Assembly (NCBI RefSeq): GCF_004122095.1
Contig: NZ_SAWZ01000005.1
Span: 62,001 to 126,000 of the forward strand
From: Pseudoxanthomonas composti
Lineage (GTDB): Bacteria > Pseudomonadota > Gammaproteobacteria > Xanthomonadales > Xanthomonadaceae
DNA: 64,000 bases
Reading direction: 5' to 3'
Part shown: in pieces, positions 1-9,321 of the stretch
Layout of the letters: each line of letters opens with the position of its first letter
Position numbering within the stretch: position 1 is the first letter of the stretch
The notes under the pieces: model-generated
What the model saw: only the letters and a program-made list of their open reading frames with translations
The model's database searches: none
What the model was told of the DNA's origin: nothing
Program-made: the position numbers and the translations under genes

Positions 1-407
1 AGAGCGGCCTTGCGGGGGAACGTGCCGAGCATGCGCGCTACTTCCTCGGCCAGCTGCTGGCCGAAAAGCAGGACCGGCGTGCGCTGGCGCTGTTGCGCGA
101 GTCGCTGGAGGCCGATGCGGATTTCGTGCCGCTGACGCAGGAGCAAGCCACGCACCTGGTCGAACGCGCACGCCAGTCCGGGCAATCGCAGCTCACGGTC
201 GATGCCTTGCACGCCATGCTTCGGGCTTGGCCGCGGGCACCGGAATTTTCGCAATGGTCGCTGGACGCAGCCCTGCTGCTGGCCGAGCGCTTCGGGCGCG
301 ATGATCAGGCACGGGCCCTGCTCACCGTGGCACTGGAGCGCTGCGAGGACCCGGCCCAGCGGCCGAAGCTGGAAGCGGCATTGCGGGCGGTCTCGCCTAC
401 CAGCTGA
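1..407 (+). CDS. TPR-like protein, C-terminal fragment (5' end outside window)
   Basis: The frame is open from base 3 to the stop at 405-407 and enters from outside the window, so only about 134 C-terminal residues are seen. They are helical and Ala/Leu/Arg rich, with paired-helix units such as HARYFLGQLLAEKQDRRAL and AALLLAERFGRDDQARALL, which look like tetratricopeptide repeats. No catalytic motif is visible. The gene converges on the rhomboid gene, 30 bp away, whose own C-terminal tail has the same helical-repeat look. It could be the tail of a TPR scaffold or of a larger enzyme; I cannot choose. Confidence 0.6.
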   Translation, partial: SGLAGERAEHARYFLGQLLAEKQDRRALALLRESLEADADFVPLTQEQATHLVERARQSGQSQLTVDALHAMLRAWPRAPEFSQWSLDAALLLAERFGRDDQARALLTVALERCEDPAQRPKLEAALRAVSPTS

Positions 408-437
408 GCCCGCTCGCCCTCGCCCGCGAACGGGCGA

Positions 438-1892
438 TCAGGCGTTGTGCAGCAGGAAACGCGCTTTCTCGGCTTGCGGCAGATCGGGAAACCGCGCGAC
501 CAGCTGCTGCAACAGCTGGCTGGACTTGTCGTGCGCCTGCGCGCTGCGATGGTGCAGGGCCAGCTTGAACCAGTGCTGGGCCAGTTCCTGCGGCGCCATG
601 TCGGCTGCGCTCGCGGCCAGAAGATGCTCGACCTGCGTGTCCAGCCCCAGCGCCAACCAGTGCTGGATCAGCCCGGCGCGCAGTGCCGGCTCCAGGTGCG
701 CACCCTGGGCCTGCGACGCCTGCCAGGCCTCGAACTGCAGCTGCGCCTGTGCGGCATCGGCGGCGGGGATGGCCAGCAGCGCCAGTGCGCGCGACTGGAT
801 CGCTGCCGGCTGCCCACTGTTGCGCGCCACCAGATAACGTGCCCTGGCGATCTCGATGTGGTGCGGCGTCTCGATGGCCAGTTCCGCCAGCAGACGTTCG
901 GCTTCGGCGTTTTCCATCCTGCCGATGTGCCGCTGCGCGCGTTCGAAGCGGTCGTCCACCGGCACTTCCGGCAGGTCCAGCATGAAACCCAGCCGACGCT
1001 GGCCGCTCGCCACCAGCATCGCGCCCAGCAAGGCGCCGGTCACCAGGCCGCCAGCGTGCGCATCGAAGCCGATCCCGGCCCCGGTGTTGGTCAGCAGGTT
1101 CCAGACTTCCCAGCCCAGCCACACCGGAAGCAGCCAGATCGCCGGCGCCCGCACATAGTCGAAGACCACTCCGATCCAGTAGAAGAAGCGCACCGGATGG
1201 CGGCCCCAGACCACGCAGAACGCGCCCATCATCGCTGCGATCGCTCCCGACGCGCCCAGTCCGCCGCCCGCTTCGCCCGCGCGCCACCACAGGCTGACCG
1301 CGCTGGAGCCTAGCGCGCCCAGCAGGTACACCCCGGCAAAGCGCCAGGGCCCGATGGCGCCCTCCAGCAACAGGCCGATGGCGGTGAGGAACAACATGTT
1401 GCCCAGCAGATGCATGAAGTCGGCATGCAGGAAGGCCGAGGACAGCATGCGATGCAGCGACCATTCCGAACTGCGCAGGATGTGGCGGTAGGTGAACACT
1501 TGCTCCAGTCGCGCCTGGTAGGGCGCCCGCGCCTGCTGCCAACGTGGCAGCGTATCCGGCGTGTCGAACAGGCGGCCGGACTGCAAGGCGCGCAGGAAGG
1601 CCACGTCGGTCAGGCCGTGCATGGCCACGTAGGCCGCGCGCTGTTGCTCAGGCACCTGACGGAAGTTGGACAGCGCCCCGGCCTGCCGGGTCTGGAGCAG
1701 ATGGCGTTCGTAGGCAGGCACTTCCAAGCGCGCCAGATCCTGGTTGCGATAGACCTGCATGGCCTGGCCCAGCGCGCGCGCATCGCGCAACTGGAAACCG
1801 AAGAACACCACCACATTGGCCAGCACCAGGAGCATCGTCGCCACCGGAAAGTTCGCCCGGTTCAGTGGCTTGTGCAGCGGCAGAATCAGCAC
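438..1892 (-). CDS. Rhomboid family intramembrane serine protease
   Basis: A membrane-embedded serine protease of 484 residues if started at the GTG at 1892, which has GAGG six bases upstream. The frame stays open further upstream but that part is low-complexity and unconserved in look. Family marks: a first membrane segment near residues 17-34, the [11 protein letters not shown] motif near 157-166, the GASG nucleophile motif (Ser about 215) and the partner His in DAHAGG (about 279). After the last membrane span, about 180 residues form a cytosolic helical, TPR-like tail, longer than in minimal rhomboids such as GlpG. The long hydrophilic loop between the first and second spans is typical of this subgroup. 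Substrate unknown. Confidence 0.9.
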   Translation of the reverse strand: MLILPLHKPLNRANFPVATMLLVLANVVVFFGFQLRDARALGQAMQVYRNQDLARLEVPAYERHLLQTRQAGALSNFRQVPEQQRAAYVAMHGLTDVAFLRALQSGRLFDTPDTLPRWQQARAPYQARLEQVFTYRHILRSSEWSLHRMLSSAFLHADFMHLLGNMLFLTAIGLLLEGAIGPWRFAGVYLLGALGSSAVSLWWRAGEAGGGLGASGAIAAMMGAFCVVWGRHPVRFFYWIGVVFDYVRAPAIWLLPVWLGWEVWNLLTNTGAGIGFDAHAGGLVTGALLGAMLVASGQRRLGFMLDLPEVPVDDRFERAQRHIGRMENAEAERLLAELAIETPHHIEIARARYLVARNSGQPAAIQSRALALLAIPAADAAQAQLQFEAWQASQAQGAHLEPALRAGLIQHWLALGLDTQVEHLLAASAADMAPQELAQHWFKLALHHRSAQAHDKSSQLLQQLVARFPDLPQAEKARFLLHNA

Positions 1893-2008
1893 CCTTCCCC
1901 TCGCCCGTCCCTGTTCCCCCAGGTCGAAGCTTGGTGCATGGGCGCCAGCGCTCGCAAGCCCGCGCAGGCCAGGTGCCTGGCAAGTCGCGCCCAGGCCTGG
2001 CGCACGCC

Positions 2009-2014
2009 TAGAAT
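2009..2014 (+). promoter_or_regulatory. Candidate -10 box for greB
   Basis: TAGAAT lies 30 bases before the greB ATG. The same hexamer precedes two tRNA genes in this window (32511 and 60483), so it looks like a standard -10 in this genome. I see no good -35. Confidence 0.4.
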
Positions 2015-2043
2015 TGCAGCCCGTTTCGCTGATCCATCGCCGC

Positions 2044-2550
2044 ATGAGCCGTTGGCGCCCGCCCGCAGAGAAAAGCACCGCCCTGATCACGCCCGAAGGC
2101 CACGCGCGCCTGAAGGCCGAGCTGGACGAGCTATGGCGGCTGCGGCGACCGGAGGTGGTCAAGGCGCTGGCTGCGGCCGCGGCCGAGGGCGACCGCTCGG
2201 AGAATGCCGAGTACACCTACCGCAAGAAGCAGCTGGGCGAGATCGATCGCCGCGTGCGCTACCTGAGCAAGCGCCTGGAAGCGCTGCGCGTGGTCGACAC
2301 CACCCCGAGCGACCCGGAGGCGGTGTTCTTCGGCGCGTGCATCGAGGTGGAGAACATCGACAGCGGCGACATCGCGCGCTACCGCATCGTCGGCCCGGAC
2401 GAGACCGACGCCGCGCTGGGCCATATCAGCATCGATTCGCCCTTGGCGCGGGCGATGCTCAAGAAGCGGCTGGACGATGAGTTCGAGGCGCAGCTGCCCG
2501 GCGGTCCGCAGCGGTTCGTGATCGTCGAAGTGCGGTACGGGACGGGTTAG
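2044..2550 (+). CDS. greB: Transcription elongation factor GreB
   Basis: A 168-residue secondary-channel factor that stimulates RNA polymerase to cleave backtracked transcripts. The N-terminal half is the coiled coil: [18 protein letters not shown], then the acidic tip region [15 protein letters not shown] (about residues 50-63), which is the catalytic Asp/Glu turn. The C-terminal half is the globular FKBP-like domain ([11 protein letters not shown]...[12 protein letters not shown]). Length and the two-domain plan fit GreB; the [21 protein letters not shown] stretch favours GreB over GreA. ATG at 2044 chosen because the coiled coil starts soon after it. It converges with rimO. Confidence 0.95.
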   Translation: MSRWRPPAEKSTALITPEGHARLKAELDELWRLRRPEVVKALAAAAAEGDRSENAEYTYRKKQLGEIDRRVRYLSKRLEALRVVDTTPSDPEAVFFGACIEVENIDSGDIARYRIVGPDETDAALGHISIDSPLARAMLKKRLDDEFEAQLPGGPQRFVIVEVRYGTG

Positions 2551-2563
2551 CCGCTGTGCTTCG

Positions 2564-2690
2564 TCATCCCCGCGCAGGCGTGTAGCCATGCCGCGGAGGT
2601 GTCGGACGAAGCCCGCGACACGGATCACGAGGCGTCCGCGTGATTGGCATGGATCCCCGCCTGCGCGGGGACGACCACCGAAACGCGTGC
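2564..2690. repeat. REP-like inverted repeat between greB and rimO
   Basis: The convergent gap holds a dispersed-repeat type palindrome. GTCATCCCCGCGCAGGCG at about 2564-2581 pairs with CGCCTGCGCGGGGACGAC at about 2661-2678, with a 79-base interior. This CCCCGCGCAGGCGGGG type is widespread between genes in many proteobacteria and probably serves as a bidirectional transcript end here. Confidence 0.75.
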
Positions 2691-2691
2691 C

Positions 2692-4065
2692 TCAGGACAG
2701 CACCGGCAAATCGCGGCGCAGCACTTCGCCGAACAGGTCGTGCTCGTCGCTGTCCACGATGGTGACATCGACGAACTGACCCGGCTTGAGGCCGGCTTCG
2801 CCGCCATCCTCGATATGCACCAGGCCGTCGATCTCCGGCGCGTCGGCGGCAGAGCGCGCCACCGCGATGCCGTCCTCGATCAGATCGACCAGACAGCGCT
2901 GCACACTGCCGATCTTGGCCTCCAGCTTCTCGGCCGAAATCGCCGCCTGCACTTCCATGAAGCGGGCCAGGCGCTCCTGCTTGAGCGCTTCGGGCACGCT
3001 GTCGGGCAGCGCGTTGGCGGTGGCTCCCTCCACCGGCGAATAGGCGAACGCGCCGACCCGGTCCAGCCGCGTCTCCCGCAGGAACTCCAGCAGCTCTTCG
3101 AACTCGGCCTCGGTCTCGCCCGGGAAGCCAACGATGAAGGTGCTGCGCAAGGTGATCTCCGGACAGATCTCGCGCCAGCGCGCAATGCGCTCGCGGGTCT
3201 TGTCGATCGCACCCGGGCGCTTCATCAGCTTGAGGATGCGCGGGCTGGCATGCTGCAGCGGGATGTCCAGGTACGGCAGCACCTTGCCCTGCGCCATCAG
3301 CGGGATGACCTCGTCCACGTGCGGATACGGATACACGTAATGCAGGCGGCTCCAGACGCCAAGCTCGCCCAACCCCTCGCAAAGGGCCTTCATGCGGGTC
3401 TGGTACTGGCGTCCGTGCCAGCTGCGCTCGGCGTACTTCAGGTCCACGCCGTAGGCGCTGGTGTCCTGCGACACCACCAGCAGCTCCTTGACCCCGCTCA
3501 TGGCCAGCTTCTCGGCCTCGCGCAGGACTTCATCCACCGGGCGCGAGACCAGATCGCCGCGCATCGAAGGAATGATGCAGAAGCTGCAGCGGTGGTTGCA
3601 GCCTTCGGAGATCTTCAGGTACGCGTAATGCCGTGGCGTGAGCTTGACGCCGGCGGCGAAGTCCTCGCCGGTCAGGCGCGGGGCGTGCATCAGGTCGGTG
3701 AACGGGTTGTGCCGCGGCGGCAGCGCGGTGTGCACGGCCGACATCACGCTGTCGTAGTCGGCCGGCCCGCTGATGGACAGCACGCCGGGGTGCGCCTGGC
3801 GAATCATTTCCGCGCGCTTGCCCAGGCAGCCGGTCACGATGACCTTGCCGTTCTCGGCCATGGCCTCGCCGATGGCATCCAGCGACTCGGCCACGGCCGA
3901 ATCGATGAAGCCGCAGGTGTTGACCACCACCACATCCGCCGCGTCGTAGCTGGAGGAGAGCTGGTAACCCTCGACCCGGAGCTGGGTGAGGATGCGTTCG
4001 GAATCGACGAGGGCTTTCGGGCAACCGAGGCTGACGAAGCCGACCTTGGGGGCGGCAGCTGGCAT
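2692..4065 (-). CDS. rimO: Ribosomal protein uS12 methylthiotransferase RimO
   Basis: A 457-residue radical-SAM enzyme that adds a methylthio group to an Asp of ribosomal protein S12. Domains in order: UPF0004 domain with the auxiliary-cluster cysteines (Cys15 in SLGCPK, Cys51 in NTCGF, Cys80 in TGCLGK), radical-SAM barrel with CNHRCSFC (Cys156, 160, 163), and a C-terminal TRAM domain ending in [18 protein letters not shown]. The phrase [18 protein letters not shown] separates RimO from its tRNA paralogue MiaB. ATG at 4065 gives the family N-terminus; no clear Shine-Dalgarno is visible before it. A TATAAT box lies 28 bases upstream. Confidence 0.96.
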   Translation of the reverse strand: MPAAAPKVGFVSLGCPKALVDSERILTQLRVEGYQLSSSYDAADVVVVNTCGFIDSAVAESLDAIGEAMAENGKVIVTGCLGKRAEMIRQAHPGVLSISGPADYDSVMSAVHTALPPRHNPFTDLMHAPRLTGEDFAAGVKLTPRHYAYLKISEGCNHRCSFCIIPSMRGDLVSRPVDEVLREAEKLAMSGVKELLVVSQDTSAYGVDLKYAERSWHGRQYQTRMKALCEGLGELGVWSRLHYVYPYPHVDEVIPLMAQGKVLPYLDIPLQHASPRILKLMKRPGAIDKTRERIARWREICPEITLRSTFIVGFPGETEAEFEELLEFLRETRLDRVGAFAYSPVEGATANALPDSVPEALKQERLARFMEVQAAISAEKLEAKIGSVQRCLVDLIEDGIAVARSAADAPEIDGLVHIEDGGEAGLKPGQFVDVTIVDSDEHDLFGEVLRRDLPVLS

Positions 4066-4092
4066 GGGCGACACAGAGGGAGGCGGCCGGCG

Positions 4093-4098
4093 ATTATA
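4093..4098 (-). promoter_or_regulatory. Candidate -10 box for rimO
   Basis: On the minus strand a perfect TATAAT lies 28 bases before the rimO ATG. A matching -35 at 16-18 bases is not evident. Confidence 0.5.
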
Positions 4099-4186
4099 CG
4101 CCCCGTGGCCGCAGGGCCGGCCGGCAACGGGATGTTTCGCGGGGCCTGGGTACACTGCCCAGCCCTTCGCACTCGGAGTCCCCGCC

Positions 4187-4858
4187 ATGGGCCAATGGAT
4201 CACCCTCACCCTCCCCGAAGGCCCGGTGGCCGCCTGGCAGGCCGAACCGACCGACGCACCGCGCGGCGGCGTGATCATCGTGCAGGAGATCTTCGGCGTG
4301 ACCGCGCATATCCGCGAGGTGGCCGAGCGCTACGCCGCGCAGGGCTACCTGGCAATCGCGCCGGCGTTCTTCGACCTGGTCGAGCCCGGCCTGGAGCTGC
4401 CCTACGACGACGCCGGCATGCAGCGGGGCCGGCAGATCGTGGACCAGATCGGCCTGGACAAGGCGGTGGCGGTGGTGGCCGCGGCCGCACAGGCCGCGCG
4501 TACGGTGATCGGCGACAAGGCGGTGGCCACGGTGGGCTATTGCTGGGGCGGCACGGTCGCCCTGCTCTCGGCCCAGCGCCTGGCCATGCCGGCGGTCAGC
4601 TACTACGGCGGGCGCAACACCCAGTTCCTGGACCAGCCGCTGCAGGCGCCGGTGCAGTTCCACTTCGGCGAGCGCGACGCCCACATCACCCCGGACAAGG
4701 TCCAGGCCCAGCGCGAGGCCTGGCCGGACATGGATGTGTTCACCTATCCCGCCGACCACGCCTTCAACCGCGACGCCAGCCCGTCGGTGTACGACGCGCC
4801 CAGCGCGGAGCTGGCCTTCGGCCGGGCGCTGGCGTTCTTGCGCCAACACCTGGGCTGA
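4187..4858 (+). CDS. Dienelactone hydrolase family protein
   Basis: An alpha/beta hydrolase of 223 residues. The Cys-Asp-His triad of dienelactone hydrolases is intact: Cys119 in GYCWGG, Asp164 in GERDAH and His191 in PADHAFNR. The [11 protein letters not shown] motif near residues 28-38 is the usual substrate-binding loop. The family hydrolyses dienelactones in chloroaromatic breakdown, but many members are general esterases. Nothing nearby suggests aromatic catabolism. CGGAG sits 9 bases before the ATG. It leads a run of eight co-directional genes: the HIT gene begins 4 bases after its stop. Whether it serves the pyroglutamate genes is unclear. Confidence 0.88.
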   Translation: MGQWITLTLPEGPVAAWQAEPTDAPRGGVIIVQEIFGVTAHIREVAERYAAQGYLAIAPAFFDLVEPGLELPYDDAGMQRGRQIVDQIGLDKAVAVVAAAAQAARTVIGDKAVATVGYCWGGTVALLSAQRLAMPAVSYYGGRNTQFLDQPLQAPVQFHFGERDAHITPDKVQAQREAWPDMDVFTYPADHAFNRDASPSVYDAPSAELAFGRALAFLRQHLG

Positions 4859-4862
4859 GGCG

Positions 4863-5273
4863 ATGCCCGGCTTCGAACTCGACCCGCGTCTGGCCGCCGA
4901 CAGCCACTTCATCGCCGACGGCCCGCTGTCGCAGGTACGGCTGATGGATGACACCCGCTTTCCCTGGCTGGTGCTGGTACCGCGCGTGGCTGGGGCGGTG
5001 GAATGGATCGAGCTGGAAGGCAACCAGCAGCGCCTGCTGCTGGCCGAGGTCCACCAGGCCGGTCGCCTGCTCAAGGCCGTGCCCGGGGTGGACAAGCTCA
5101 ACATCGGCGCGCTGGGCAACATCGTGCGCCAGCTGCACGTGCATCTGGTCGGCCGCCACGCCGGCGATGCCGCTTGGCCGGGTCCTGTGTGGGGCAGCGG
5201 GCAGCCTGAGCGCTTTGCCCCCGACGCGCTGCAGGCCGCGTTGACGACCTGGCGCCAGCGACTGGCCGGATGA
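4863..5273 (+). CDS. HIT-domain protein
   Basis: A 136-residue protein of the histidine-triad superfamily. The C-terminal signature is QLHVHLVGRHAGD, followed by AWPGPVWG. The first His of the canonical H-x-H-x-H is Gln here, which as far as I recall is normal for this proteobacterial subfamily. The N-terminal half carries FPWLVLVPR and the nucleotide-binding NIGALGNIVRQ stretch. Probable nucleotide hydrolase or transferase with unknown substrate; distinct from the hinT-type protein at 29 kb. It starts 4 bases after the hydrolase stop and its TGA overlaps the pxpB ATG, so it is translated with its neighbours. Confidence 0.85.
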   Translation: MPGFELDPRLAADSHFIADGPLSQVRLMDDTRFPWLVLVPRVAGAVEWIELEGNQQRLLLAEVHQAGRLLKAVPGVDKLNIGALGNIVRQLHVHLVGRHAGDAAWPGPVWGSGQPERFAPDALQAALTTWRQRLAG

Positions 5274-5956
5274 GCTTTCCGGTCTGCGAGGCCCTCGCCG
5301 ACGACGCCCTGCTGCTGCGGCTGGGCGAGCGCATCGAAGTCGACCTCAATGCCCGCGCGCATGCCGTCGCCGCCGCGCTGAGCGCAGCGGCGCCGCCCTG
5401 GCTGGTGGATGTGGTGCCGGCCTATGCCAGCGTGGCGGTGTTCTTCGATGCGGCGGTCCTGGGCGATGGCGCGCATGCGCAGGTCGAACAGGCCTTGCGC
5501 GCGGCGCTGCGGAGCGCCGCGCCGAGCGATACGCACGGACGCCTGGTGGAGATTCCGGTCTGCTATGGCGGTCCCCATGGCCAGGACCTGCAGGACAGCG
5601 CCCAGGCGCTGGAAATCCCGGAGGCCGAGCTGATCCAGCGCCACGCCGCCGGGCAGTACACCGTCGGCATGATCGGCTTCGCGCCCGGATTCCCTTATCT
5701 GCTGGGCCTGGACCCAACGCTGGCGCTGCCGCGACTGGCCACGCCGCGGACCCGGGTGCCGGCCGGTTCGGTCGCCATCGGTGGCGCGCAGACCGGCATC
5801 TATCCACGTGGCGGCGCCGGTGGCTGGCGGCTGCTCGGACGCACGCCCGTGACCTTGTTCGATCCGGCTCGAGGGCAGCCTTGCCTGCTCTCGCCGGGCG
5901 ATCGCGTGCGCTTCGTGCCGATCGATGCGGCCGCCTTCGACCGCTGGCCACCATGA
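5270..5956 (+). CDS. pxpB: 5-oxoprolinase subunit PxpB (KipI-like)
   Basis: A subunit of the prokaryotic ATP-dependent 5-oxoprolinase, which opens pyroglutamate to glutamate; the same family includes the Bacillus sporulation-kinase inhibitor KipI. It has 228 residues. Family marks are the carboxyltransferase-like IPVCYGGPHGQDL stretch, MIGFAPGFPYLLGLDP and RVPAGSVAIGGAQTGIYP. The 4-base ATGA overlaps at both ends (with the HIT gene and with pxpC) point to coupled translation. Presence of pxpA, pxpC and pcp next door makes the catabolic role far more likely than kinase inhibition. Confidence 0.94.
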   Translation: MSFPVCEALADDALLLRLGERIEVDLNARAHAVAAALSAAAPPWLVDVVPAYASVAVFFDAAVLGDGAHAQVEQALRAALRSAAPSDTHGRLVEIPVCYGGPHGQDLQDSAQALEIPEAELIQRHAAGQYTVGMIGFAPGFPYLLGLDPTLALPRLATPRTRVPAGSVAIGGAQTGIYPRGGAGGWRLLGRTPVTLFDPARGQPCLLSPGDRVRFVPIDAAAFDRWPP

Positions 5957-6897
5957 CCGCCTGGCAGGTGATCGCACCGGGCCTGCTGACCACCGTGCAG
6001 GACCAGGGCCGCACCGGCTTTGGCGCCATCGGCGTGGCCCGGGCCGGCGCGCTGGATGCGGCCGCCGCATGGCTGGGCAACCAGTTGGTCGGCAACGATG
6101 CCGGGGCCGCCGTGCTGGAGATCACCCTGCGCGGCCCGACCCTGCGGCTCCCCGGCCCGGCCAGCATCGCGCTGACCGGGGCGGCGGTGCAGGCCCGCTT
6201 CGAGGGCACCGCCCTGCCGATGCAGCGCCCGGTGCAGCTGCCGGCCGGCACGCTCGAGCTGGGCGCGGTCAGCGGCGGTGTGCGCAGCTATCTGGCCGTG
6301 CAGGGCGGCTTCGGCGTGCCGCAGGTCATGGGCAGCCGCAGCACCGATCTGCGCGGCGGCTTCGGTGGGCTGGAAGGGCGCGCCCTGCGCCAGGACGATG
6401 CCCTGCCACTGTCGTTGCCATCGCGGGCAATGGCCACCGCGCCGGACTGGCCAGGCTGGTGGGTTGGCCCGGAAGCCATCGTCGGCGCCGCTGGCGCACC
6501 CATTCGCTACGTGCCCTCGACCCATGGCCTGGCCACCCAGCTGGCCCAGCAGTCGTGGCGGGCATCTCCCAGCAGCGATCGCCAGGGGCTGCGGCTGCAG
6601 GGACAGGCCTTGGCGACCGACTCCGGCAGCCAGCTCTCCGAACCGGTCGCGCCGGGCACGATCCAGTTGCCGCCGGACGGCCTGCCCATCGTGCTGCTGG
6701 CCGACGCGCAGACCATCGGCGGCTACGCGCGCCTGGGGCATGTGATCGCGGCCGACCTGCCACGGCTGGCCCAGTGTGGGCCGGGCCAGGCCGTGGCCTT
6801 CGAAGCGGTGAGCCTGCAGCAGGCGCAGGCCGCCGCTTGCGTGCAGCGCGCGCGCATGAACAGAATTGCGCTGGCCCTGCGCGCGCGCCGCTCATGA
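5953..6897 (+). CDS. pxpC: 5-oxoprolinase subunit PxpC (KipA-like)
   Basis: Biotin-dependent carboxyltransferase-like partner of PxpB, 314 residues. It shows the family N-terminus WQVIAPGLLTTVQDQGR, then GVARAGALD and the RSYLAVQGGFGVPQVMGSRS block, and TQTIGGY-like ADAQTIGGYARLGHVIAADL near the C-terminus. In characterised systems PxpB and PxpC act with PxpA to hydrolyse 5-oxoproline at the cost of ATP. ATG at 5953 overlaps the pxpB stop by 4 bases, and its own TGA overlaps the pxpA ATG by 4 bases. Cytosolic; no signal peptide. Confidence 0.94.
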   Translation: MTAWQVIAPGLLTTVQDQGRTGFGAIGVARAGALDAAAAWLGNQLVGNDAGAAVLEITLRGPTLRLPGPASIALTGAAVQARFEGTALPMQRPVQLPAGTLELGAVSGGVRSYLAVQGGFGVPQVMGSRSTDLRGGFGGLEGRALRQDDALPLSLPSRAMATAPDWPGWWVGPEAIVGAAGAPIRYVPSTHGLATQLAQQSWRASPSSDRQGLRLQGQALATDSGSQLSEPVAPGTIQLPPDGLPIVLLADAQTIGGYARLGHVIAADLPRLAQCGPGQAVAFEAVSLQQAQAAACVQRARMNRIALALRARRS

Positions 6898-7658
6898 CCC
6901 GCACCCTCGATTTCAATTGCGACCTGGGCGAAGGCGACGACGATGCGGCGGTGATGCCCTTCATCAGTTCGGCCAGCATCGCCTGCGGATTCCACGCCGG
7001 CGATGCGGCCACCATGGCACAGACCGTCGCCCTGTGCCTGCAATACGGCGTGGCCATCGGCGCGCACCCCTCGCACGACGACCGTGCGCATTTTGGACGC
7101 CGCGCCCTGCCGATCACACCGGAGGACGCCTATGCCCTGGTGCGAACGCAGATCGGCCTGCTGCAAGACATCGCGCGGCAGGCGGGCACGGCGCTGCAGC
7201 ACGTCAAACCGCACGGCGCGCTGTACAACCAGGCCGCGCGCGATCCGGCACTCGCCGGAGCCATCGCCGCCGCCGTGCGCGACAGCGATCCACAGCTGCT
7301 GCTGTTCGGCCTGTCCGGCAGCGCGCTGACGCAGGCCGGCCAGCGCGTCGGTCTGCGCGTGGTGCAGGAGGTCTTCGCCGAGCGCGCCTACGAGGCCGAC
7401 GCCACGCTGACCCCGCGCGGCACCGCGGGCGCCACCCTGCCCACCACTGCGGCGGCCTGCGCGCAGGTCCTGCAGATGCTGCGCACCGGCAGCGTCACCG
7501 CGCGCACCGGCCAGCACGTGGCCCTGGTCGCCGACAGTCTGTGCCTGCATGGCGACCGGCCCGATGCGGCGGCTTTCGCCCGTGCGCTGCGCGACACCCT
7601 GGACGCGGCCGGCTGCCGCGTCGCCCGCCCGTTCTCCGCACAGGACCCAACCGCATGA
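6894..7658 (+). CDS. pxpA: 5-oxoprolinase subunit PxpA (LamB/YcsF family)
   Basis: The YcsF-fold subunit of 5-oxoprolinase, 254 residues. It begins with the signature FNCDLGEGDDDAAVMPFISS, followed by ACGFHAGD, GAHPSHDD and HVKPHGALYN, all conserved blocks of the family. C-terminal EVFAERAYEADATLTPRG and CLHGD are also typical. It overlaps pxpC upstream and the DUF969 gene downstream by 4 bases each. The subunit order B-C-A rather than A-B-C is one of the common arrangements. Confidence 0.95.
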   Translation: MTRTLDFNCDLGEGDDDAAVMPFISSASIACGFHAGDAATMAQTVALCLQYGVAIGAHPSHDDRAHFGRRALPITPEDAYALVRTQIGLLQDIARQAGTALQHVKPHGALYNQAARDPALAGAIAAAVRDSDPQLLLFGLSGSALTQAGQRVGLRVVQEVFAERAYEADATLTPRGTAGATLPTTAAACAQVLQMLRTGSVTARTGQHVALVADSLCLHGDRPDAAAFARALRDTLDAAGCRVARPFSAQDPTA

Positions 7659-8356
7659 ACGCCTGGCCCCTGCTCGGCATCGCCGTGGTCGTGCTGGGTT
7701 TTGCCCTGCGCTACAACCCCGTACTGGTGGTCATCGTGGCGGCCCTGACCAGTGGATTGCTGGCCAAGGTGCCGCTGCCGCACCTGCTGGCCCTGATCGG
7801 CACCAGCTTCGTGGAAAATCGCGCGCTGCTGATGTTCCTGTTGACCCTGCCCGCCCTGGGCGTGCTGGAACATTTCGGCCTGCGCGAGCGCGCCAGCGCC
7901 TGGATCTCCAGCTTTCGCGGCCTGACCCTGGCGCGCTTCCAGATCGCCTATCTGGGCATCCGCCAGCTCACCAGCATGATGGGCCTGACCCATGTGGCCG
8001 GCCCGGCCCAGACCGTGCGCCCGCTGGCGGCGCCGATGAGCGAGGCGGCCGCCGAACGCACGCTCGGGCCCTTGACCGATGCGCAACGCCAACAGGTGCG
8101 TGCCAGTGCCGCGGCCACCGACAACATCGGCCTGTTCTTCGGCGAGGACGTGTTCGTGGCCATCGGCGCGGTGCTGCTGATCCAGGGCTTCTACGCCCGC
8201 AGCGGCATCGTGCTGGAGCCGCTGTCCATCGCGCTGTGGGCGTTGCCGACCGCGATCGCCGCCTTCGTCGTCCACGCCGTGCGCCTGCGCCTGCTGCAGC
8301 GGCGCCTGCAGCGGCAGGCGCAGGCTGCCCAGCGCGTTGATCATGCTGAAGGCTGA
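7655..8356 (+). CDS. DUF969 membrane protein, probable pyroglutamate transporter subunit
   Basis: An integral membrane protein of 233 residues with about six hydrophobic segments, starting with WPLLGIAVVVLGFALRY and VLVVIVAALTSGLL. I recognise it as DUF969 from the paired DUF979 gene and its SFVENRALLMFLLTLPALGVLE and RQLTSMMGLTHVAGPAQTVRPL blocks. No transport motif is diagnostic. The position between the 5-oxoprolinase genes and pcp, with an ATGA overlap upstream and a 14-base overlap downstream, makes a two-part transporter for 5-oxoproline the best inference. I know of no direct assay in this organism group. Confidence 0.8.
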   Translation: MNAWPLLGIAVVVLGFALRYNPVLVVIVAALTSGLLAKVPLPHLLALIGTSFVENRALLMFLLTLPALGVLEHFGLRERASAWISSFRGLTLARFQIAYLGIRQLTSMMGLTHVAGPAQTVRPLAAPMSEAAAERTLGPLTDAQRQQVRASAAATDNIGLFFGEDVFVAIGAVLLIQGFYARSGIVLEPLSIALWALPTAIAAFVVHAVRLRLLQRRLQRQAQAAQRVDHAEG

Positions 8357-9311
8357 GCACTTCTACTGGCTGGTTGGTGCCTTCCTGCTGGCGACGGCCT
8401 GGCACAACCTGCGGCGTGGCCGTAATGCCATGGCCGCGTTCTGGACCCTGCTGGTGGCGCCATTCGCCTTCGGCCAGGCCATCCTCGATGCGCACAAGGC
8501 CGGACAGGCGCTGCCGGCACAGCTGATGGGTGTGGGCGTGATCGCGCTGGGCGTGCTGGCCGCGCGCGTGCGCCTGCGCGCCGCGCCGGATTCGCCGGAC
8601 GAGCAGCTCCGCCGCAAGGCCAGCGCCTCGCAGCTGGGGAATCGCCTCTTCTTCCCCGCGCTGGTGATCCCGGTCATGACCCTGCTGCTGTTCGTCGGTG
8701 CCCGCTGGGTCCCGGGCATGCAGGGCCTGCTGGACGCCAAGGCGCTCACCTTGAGCGCGCTCGCCCTGGCGAGCCTGGTCGCGCTGTCCGCGGCGCTGTG
8801 GGTCACCCGCGCCGGCGCCGGCCTGGCCGCGCAACAGGGCGGGCGCCTGCTCGATGCGTTGGGCTGGGCGGTGGTGTTGCCAATGATGCTGGCCACCCTG
8901 GGGGGCGTGTTCGCCGCCACCGGCATCGGCGAGTTGATCGCCGCCCTGGTCGGCAAGGTCATCCCGGTCCAGAGCCGCAGCGCCTGCCTGTTGGCCTTCG
9001 CTGGCGGCATGGTGCTGTTCACCGTGATCATGGGTAATGCCTTCGCCGCCTTCCCGGTCATGATGGCCGGCATCGGCCTGCCCTTGCTGATCCAGCGCCA
9101 CGGCGCCGACCCGGCCAGTCTCGGCGCCATCGGCATGCTGACCGGTTACTGCGGCACCCTCCTCACGCCGATGGCCGCCAACTTCAACATCGTTCCGGCG
9201 ATCCTGCTGGAGCTGAAGGACCAGTACGGAGTGATCCGCATGCAGGCAGCCACCGCGGTGGTGCTGCTGGTCTTCAACATCGGCCTGATGGCCTGGGTGT
9301 GCTTCCGATGA
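8343..9311 (+). CDS. DUF979 membrane protein, probable pyroglutamate transporter subunit
   Basis: A polytopic membrane protein of 322 residues with around eight or nine hydrophobic helices; the pair DUF969-DUF979 almost always travels together. Recognisable blocks are FLLATAWHNLRRGRNAMAAF, GNRLFFPALVIPVMTLLLF and the C-terminal MGNAFAAFPVMMAGIGLP with GYCGTLLTPMAANFN, which resembles the substrate-site loops of ion-coupled carriers. The ATG at 8343 is preferred to an in-frame TTG six bases upstream. It overlaps DUF969 by 14 bases, which suggests coupled synthesis of the two subunits. Substrate assignment is from gene context only. Confidence 0.8.
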   Translation: MLKAEHFYWLVGAFLLATAWHNLRRGRNAMAAFWTLLVAPFAFGQAILDAHKAGQALPAQLMGVGVIALGVLAARVRLRAAPDSPDEQLRRKASASQLGNRLFFPALVIPVMTLLLFVGARWVPGMQGLLDAKALTLSALALASLVALSAALWVTRAGAGLAAQQGGRLLDALGWAVVLPMMLATLGGVFAATGIGELIAALVGKVIPVQSRSACLLAFAGGMVLFTVIMGNAFAAFPVMMAGIGLPLLIQRHGADPASLGAIGMLTGYCGTLLTPMAANFNIVPAILLELKDQYGVIRMQAATAVVLLVFNIGLMAWVCFR

Positions 9312-9321
9312 GTCAACGTCC

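Noticed and set aside
2644-4944. 766-residue open frame on the plus strand
   Set aside because: It lies opposite rimO, which has all its cysteine motifs. The frame is His/Arg/Ala-rich with no start signal and is a high-GC shadow.
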